A stretch of DNA of 64,000 bases, taken from Calliopsis andreniformis. Lineage: Eukaryota > Arthropoda > Insecta > Hymenoptera > Andrenidae. The stretch is from positions 10,974,001 through 11,038,000 of the forward strand of contig NW_027480423.1 in assembly GCF_051401765.1 (NCBI RefSeq). Reading direction: 5' to 3'. A program made the translations under genes and the position numbers. This document shows, piece after piece, positions 63,015 to 64,000 of this stretch; position 1 is the first letter of the stretch, and each line of letters opens with the position of its first letter. The notes beneath the pieces are model-generated. The model saw only the letters and a program-made list of their open reading frames with translations. It had not been told where the DNA came from and made no database searches.

Positions 63015-64000
63015 GATCTGGTGGAGCATCGCCCTAGGGTGAAGCCTAGGTTGCCCGGAAAGTAGAAATGTCCATAACTTTCACACTGCTTGCAATTATT
63101 CGTTTTATACGATGGAAAAACTGTTGTATTTATATTGTATTTTATGCTTCTAGCGTTCACTTCTTAGGCCCTAACTATTCGATCGGGTGGAACAGCGCCC
63201 TAGGGTGAAGCCTAGGTTGCCCGGAAAGTAGAAGTGACCATAACTTTCAAAGTGGTAGCAATTATTCCTGATATACGATGGAAAAACTGTTGCATTTATA
63301 TTGTATTTTATGCTTCTGGCGTTGACTTCTTAGGCCCTAACTATTCGATCTGGTGGAGCAACGTCTTAGAGTGAAGCCTAGGGTGCCCGGAACGTAGAAA
63401 TGACCATCACTTTCAAACTGGTTGCAATTACTCCTGTTATATCATGGAAAAACTGTTGTATTTTTATTGCATTTTATGCTTCGGGCGTTGACTTCTAAGG
63501 CACTAACTATTCAAACTGTTGGAGCAACGCCCTAGGGTGAATCCTAGGTTGCCCGGAAAGTAGAAATGACCATAACTTTCATACTGGTTGCAATTATCTG
63601 GTTTATAGGATGGAAAAACTGTTGTATTTATATTGTATTTTATGCTTCTGGCGTTCACTTCTTAGGCCTTAACTATTCGATTTGGTGGAACAACGCACTA
63701 GTGTGAAGCCTAGGTTTCCCGGAACGTAGAAATGGCCATAACTTTCACACTGGTAGCAATTATTCGAAATATACAATGGAAAAACTGTTCTACCTATTTT
63801 GTGTTTTATGTTTCGCGCGTTGACTTCTAAGGCCCTAACTATTCGATCTAGTGGAGCAATGCCCTAGTGTGAAGCCTAGGTTGCCTGGAAAGTAGAAATG
63901 TCCATAACTTTCATACTGGTTTTAATTACTCGTTTTATACGATGGAAAAACTGTTGTATTTATACTATATTTTATGCTTCTGACGTTGACTTCTAAGGCA
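63015..64000 (+). repeat. Right-edge domain C monomers
   Basis: Starts at 63,015, 63,181, 63,347, 63,513, 63,679 and 63,845. The first two match 59,891 and 60,057, the next two match 56,904 and 57,070, and the last two are pentamer types b and c. The window ends 156 bp into type c, so the array continues beyond it. Confidence 0.78.

Larger units (their letters stand above)
1..64000 (+). repeat. Continuous 166-bp satellite DNA array
   Basis: The whole window is a head-to-tail array of one monomer. The start word GATCTGGTGG or a close variant recurs at 7, 173, 339, 505, 671, 837 and so on every 165-166 bp to 63,845, all on the + strand. By hand count there are 102 monomers from 7 to 16,932, 184 from 16,933 to 47,429, 93 from 47,430 to 62,878, and six complete plus one partial to the end. 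Other landmarks recur in fixed order: GAAGCCTAGGTTGCCCGG, CGTAGAAATGACC, TTTCACACTGG, TTTTATACGATGG, ATTTTATGCTTCTGG. No stretch longer than one monomer departs from this pattern, so there is no gene-free interval left to describe separately. The array is typical of centromeric or pericentromeric heterochromatin. That location is inference. Confidence 0.98.

Noticed and set aside
1..64000. CRISPR array
   Set aside because: The whole 166-bp period is conserved. There are no short identical repeats separated by unique spacers, and nothing else prokaryotic is present.
1..64000. Primate alpha satellite or another known satellite by size
   Set aside because: The monomer is 166, not 171 bp, and the sequence is not alpha satellite. 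A length match to 166-bp satellites of Medicago or oysters is not evidence without sequence comparison.
1..64000. Exact CENP-B box
   Set aside because: No monomer seen meets all nine fixed positions. The reverse-strand candidate CCCGGATCGTCGAAATG is out of register by one base.
1..64000. Inverted satellite segments or strand switches
   Set aside because: The start word and the CCTAGG/TTTTATACGATGG order keep the same direction at every monomer that I followed.

Overview
The window is one uninterrupted block of eukaryotic satellite DNA. From first base to last it is a head-to-tail array of a single monomer of about 166 bp, always in the same orientation. Taking the word GATCTGGTGG (and its variants CATCTGGTGG, GATGTGGTGG, AATCTGTTGG, AACCTGGTGA) as the monomer start, I followed the phase by hand. 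I count 385 complete monomers, a 6-bp remnant at the left edge and a 156-bp partial monomer at the right edge. I see no protein-coding gene, RNA gene, transposon, unrelated spacer or strand switch. The open reading frames in the window (94 codons at most) are frames through the satellite and are not called as genes.

The consensus monomer is about 41% GC and has two halves: a GC-richer half (about 55% GC over the first 60 bp) and an AT-rich half (about 26% GC over the next 70 bp). It contains an AvrII-type CCTAGG palindrome, a 15-bp element resembling a degenerate CENP-B box, and an 11-bp direct repeat. CpG is not depleted. Size, tandem layout and higher-order structure fit a centromeric or pericentromeric satellite of a plant or animal. 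I do not recognise the sequence and cannot name the organism. Length alone (other 166-bp satellites are known, for example in Medicago and in oysters) is not an identification.

Layout by diagnostic variants. (0) 1-1,334: eight poorly homogenised monomers, at least two resembling domain C. (A) 1,335 to about 16,970: contains a tandem 20-monomer higher-order repeat (HOR) of 3,319 bp at 3,990-7,308 and 7,309-10,627, which itself contains a duplicated 664-bp tetramer, followed by rearranged copies to about 16,970. (B) about 16,970 to 47,370: rich in 165-bp monomers carrying TACATGG instead of TACGATGG. It has a 995-bp hexamer in three copies, a 1,326-bp octamer, a 3.5-kb segmental duplication with no difference seen by eye (27,530-31,074 and 34,655-38,199), and two copies of a 22-monomer, 3.65-kb HOR. 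(C) about 47,370-64,000: has an 830-bp pentamer in three plus two copies with further partial copies, a 13-bp micro-duplication and a 136-bp deleted monomer.

Nothing here works together as genes. The interest is the record of unequal exchange, segmental duplication and conversion-like replacement: nested HORs of 4, 5, 6, 8, 20 and 22 monomers, chimeric monomers marking crossover points, and two sharp domain junctions, each inside a single monomer. Coordinates of monomer starts were read by eye. Identity statements are by-eye comparisons, not alignments.
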